Source of the DNA: an uncultured Aquimarina sp.
GTDB taxonomy: Bacteria; Bacteroidota; Bacteroidia; Flavobacteriales; Flavobacteriaceae
Assembly (NCBI GenBank): GCA_947496705.1
Contig: CANMDW010000026.1
Location: 18,981 to 82,980, forward strand
Direction: 5' to 3'
Length of the DNA stretch: 64,000 nucleotides
Position numbers and translations under genes: made by a program. Below are positions 62,489 to 64,000 of this stretch, in pieces; the stretch's first letter is position 1, and every line of letters starts with the position of its first letter. The notes beneath the pieces are model-generated. The model was given only the letters and a program-made list of their open reading frames with translations, ran no database searches and was not told where the DNA came from.

Positions 62489-63319
62489 ATGAATAAATTA
62501 CAAAAATTTCTAACTGCAAATGCAGTATTTTCAATATTGAACGGAGCTTTATTATTGCTGTTTCAAGAAAAATTTATAAAAATATTTAAGGTAGAGCCTG
62601 GCAATTTTTTTACGATACTCGGCATACTACTTCTCTTCTTTGCCTTAACACTTATTATAGAAATTAAGAAGCAGAGAGCGATATCAATTTTATGGATAAT
62701 TATTCAGGATGCATTGTGGGTTATAGGTAGTATTGTATTGTTAATATTTAATCCGTTTAATATTTCTACAGAAGGAAATATAATAATAGCTATCGTAGGA
62801 TTGGTAGTCTTAATATTAGGCCTAGGTCAAGCCAAAGGGCTGGCTAAAATTGATGAAAGAGATAAAAAAGGGCAAAAAGTATTCAAGTTCAAACGAAAAG
62901 TAAAAGGTACTAAATCAAAAGTTTGGGAAGTAATATCTGATGTTGCTAATTACCATAAAGTAGCCCCGAATATTGACGGGTCAAAAGTAATTTCAGGAGA
63001 AAAAAAAGGGATGGTTCGATCGTGCTCACACGGTAAAGATAGTTGGACCGAGACTTGCACACTTTGGGAAGATGAAAAACAATATTCTTTTATAGTAGAT
63101 ACTCAAGCACCAGATTATCCATATCCACTAAAATCTTTAAAGGGTACTTGGATAGTTAATGAAATTTCAAATAATAAAAATGAAATTATAATGGTTTTTG
63201 AATTTGAGTATAAAAAATATTTTCAAAATATCCTTATCCATCCTATGATGAAACATCAGTTTACAAAAGTGTGCAAAGAGCTTTTGGACAATTGGAAAAA
63301 TATGATTGAAGCTAAGTAG
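62489..63319 (+). CDS. Membrane protein fused to an SRPBCC domain
   Basis: 276 aa. Residues 1-120 contain four membrane helices (A-N-A-V-F-S-I-L-N-G-A-L-L-L-L, I-L-G-I-L-L-L-F-F-A-L-T-L, a third near 75 and a fourth near 100). Residues 135-276 form an SRPBCC/START-like domain (K-V-W-E-V-I-S-D-V-A-N-Y-H-K-V-A-P, G-M-V-R-S-C). The ligand-binding domain would face the cytoplasm or periplasm depending on helix number. The combination suggests a lipid-related membrane sensor or carrier (inference). It is divergent from the OruR-like regulator. Confidence 0.82.
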   Translation: MNKLQKFLTANAVFSILNGALLLLFQEKFIKIFKVEPGNFFTILGILLLFFALTLIIEIKKQRAISILWIIIQDALWVIGSIVLLIFNPFNISTEGNIIIAIVGLVVLILGLGQAKGLAKIDERDKKGQKVFKFKRKVKGTKSKVWEVISDVANYHKVAPNIDGSKVISGEKKGMVRSCSHGKDSWTETCTLWEDEKQYSFIVDTQAPDYPYPLKSLKGTWIVNEISNNKNEIIMVFEFEYKKYFQNILIHPMMKHQFTKVCKELLDNWKNMIEAK

Positions 63320-63387
63320 ATTTCAATATCTTATGAAAATATCTCAAAATCAACTTTAGTAAAACCAACAATTAAAATCAAAACATT

Positions 63388-63894
63388 ATGGATAGAAAGT
63401 CATTTATCGAAACCAGTATTGTAAGCAGTTTAGGGTTAAGTCTTATTCCTAATGTAGCTTTAGCAATCAACCAATCCGATCCTAAACCGCTCAAGGTAGA
63501 ACTCGTAAAAGAGTTTGTCATAGCTGGGCATTTTGATTTGAATAAAGTCAAAAATATGTTAGTTGACTATCCGAATCTAATCTACAGTCGCTATGATTGG
63601 GGAAATGGGGACTTTGAAGAAGCTATTGAGGGAGCGGGTCACAAAGGTAATAAAGAAGTTGCAAATTATTTAATTGAAAAAGGTGCTCGGGTCAATCTCT
63701 TTGTGCTTACTATGCTAGGAAAAACAGACTTGGTTAAACCTATTTTAGAAGCATATCCCAATTTAATATTTTCAAAAGGACCTCATGGATTGACGTTGCT
63801 TCATCATGCCGAAATTGGTGGAGAAGAATCAAAAGAACTATTTGATTATTTACAAATGAAAGGGTTGACTAAAAAGCAGATGAAATTAAAATAA
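63388..63894 (+). CDS. Exported ankyrin-repeat protein
   Basis: 168 aa. The N-terminal hydrophobic segment ends in A-L-A (residues about 8-26) and looks like a signal peptide. It begins M-D-R-K-S-F rather than the twin-Arg M-D-R-R-x-F of related proteins, so Tat export is doubtful. Three ankyrin-type repeats follow (A-G-H-K-G-N-K-E-V-A-N-Y-L-I-E-K-G-A-R-V-N; L-G-K-T-D-L-V-K-P-I-L-E; G-L-T-L-L-H-H-A-E-I-G-G). A short gene starts 2 bp downstream. Confidence 0.85.
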   Translation: MDRKSFIETSIVSSLGLSLIPNVALAINQSDPKPLKVELVKEFVIAGHFDLNKVKNMLVDYPNLIYSRYDWGNGDFEEAIEGAGHKGNKEVANYLIEKGARVNLFVLTMLGKTDLVKPILEAYPNLIFSKGPHGLTLLHHAEIGGEESKELFDYLQMKGLTKKQMKLK

Positions 63895-63895
63895 G

Positions 63896-64000
63896 ATGGA
63901 AATTTTTGAAAATTCAACATCTAGAATTCTGGCAGCTGAAAATTCTGGCGCAAAAAAGATAATCATTACAAAGTCTACAAATAACGATTATAGCAGATGG
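63896..64000 (+). CDS. Start of a further gene, cut by the window edge
   Basis: ATG at 63896, one base after the ankyrin gene stop, opens 35 codons to the window end without a stop (M-E-I-F-E-N-S-T-S-R-I-L-A-A-E-N-S-G-A-K). It is probably cotranscribed with the ankyrin-repeat gene. The fragment is too short to assign. Confidence 0.6.
   Translation, partial: MEIFENSTSRILAAENSGAKKIIITKSTNNDYSRW

Noticed and set aside
63388..63465. Tat signal in the ankyrin-repeat protein
   Set aside because: The motif reads D-R-K-S-F; the second arginine is missing, so twin-arginine export cannot be claimed.

Overview
The window looks like chromosomal DNA of a marine-type Flavobacteriia member of the Bacteroidota, possibly close to Aquimarina or Kordia. 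The base composition is low in GC. It carries a TonB receptor with a carboxypeptidase-regulatory-like plug extension next to a DUF4249 lipoprotein, AraC regulators with multi-pass membrane N-termini, many lipoproteins ending in an L-x-x-C box, and TAnnTTTG-like promoters without obvious Shine-Dalgarno sequences. The genus is a guess; the class-level call is firmer. I saw no rRNA, tRNA or CRISPR array.

Bases 1-24762 hold most of an extracellular contractile injection system (eCIS, related to Afp/PVC/MAC particles), all on the + strand with frequent start/stop overlaps. The order is sheath (5' cut by the window edge), two tube proteins, a DUF5908-like small protein, LysM tube/baseplate adaptor, Vgr/Pvc8-type spike, PAAR tip, gp25 wedge, two large baseplate J/gp6-type wedge proteins, a 1240-aa tape-measure protein, two coiled-coil proteins of unknown role, an unknown 307-aa protein, the AAA+ ATPase, a 189-aa protein that resembles a Y1 (REP-type) transposase without its HUH residues, and two cargo candidates. 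The cargo candidates share an eCIS leader. One keeps a full DUF4157 HExxH domain followed by a large unknown toxin-like region. The other has a shortened leader without HExxH and a C-terminus with ADP-ribosyltransferase-like features.

The eCIS locus ends in a scar at about 25052, where an internal piece of an IS256-type transposase is joined to a truncated outer-membrane protein gene. Beyond it (25-26.2 kb) lies a collapsed RND transporter / LolA-like / outer-membrane protein operon with deletions, frameshifts and a nonsense codon. From 26.2 to 29.4 kb come an SDR-like gene, a small gene, an HxlR regulator with clear operator half-sites, a damaged Crp-type regulator and an enoyl-CoA hydratase homologue. 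From 29.4 to 35.6 kb a LytS/LytR-type two-component system diverges from an ABC ATPase and an ABC permease fused to an M1-type aminopeptidase.

From 35.7 to 46.4 kb there is a run of mostly minus-strand single-function genes: S41 peptidase, two serine hydrolases (one divergent from a MarR regulator with twin operators), GNAT, RsgA, CocE-type hydrolase, a ChbG-type deacetylase, a CAT-family acetyltransferase and an SRPBCC protein. Gene remnants and long palindromes lie between them. From 46.4 to 58.1 kb the genes are cell-surface and regulatory: beta-helix lipoprotein, leucine-rich-repeat lipoprotein, TonB receptor/DUF4249/outer-membrane protein operon, two membrane AraC regulators, an outer-membrane protein and an unknown 364-aa protein. 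Three of these promoters share a 34-36 bp AGTTAC...GTAACT element.

From 58.3 to 60.7 kb a nucleoside-catabolism group keeps an intact secreted adenosine deaminase between a ribokinase and a nucleoside hydrolase that have both suffered internal deletions. The window ends with a DUF4386 membrane protein, an OruR-like AraC regulator, a membrane-SRPBCC fusion, an ankyrin-repeat protein and the start of one more gene.
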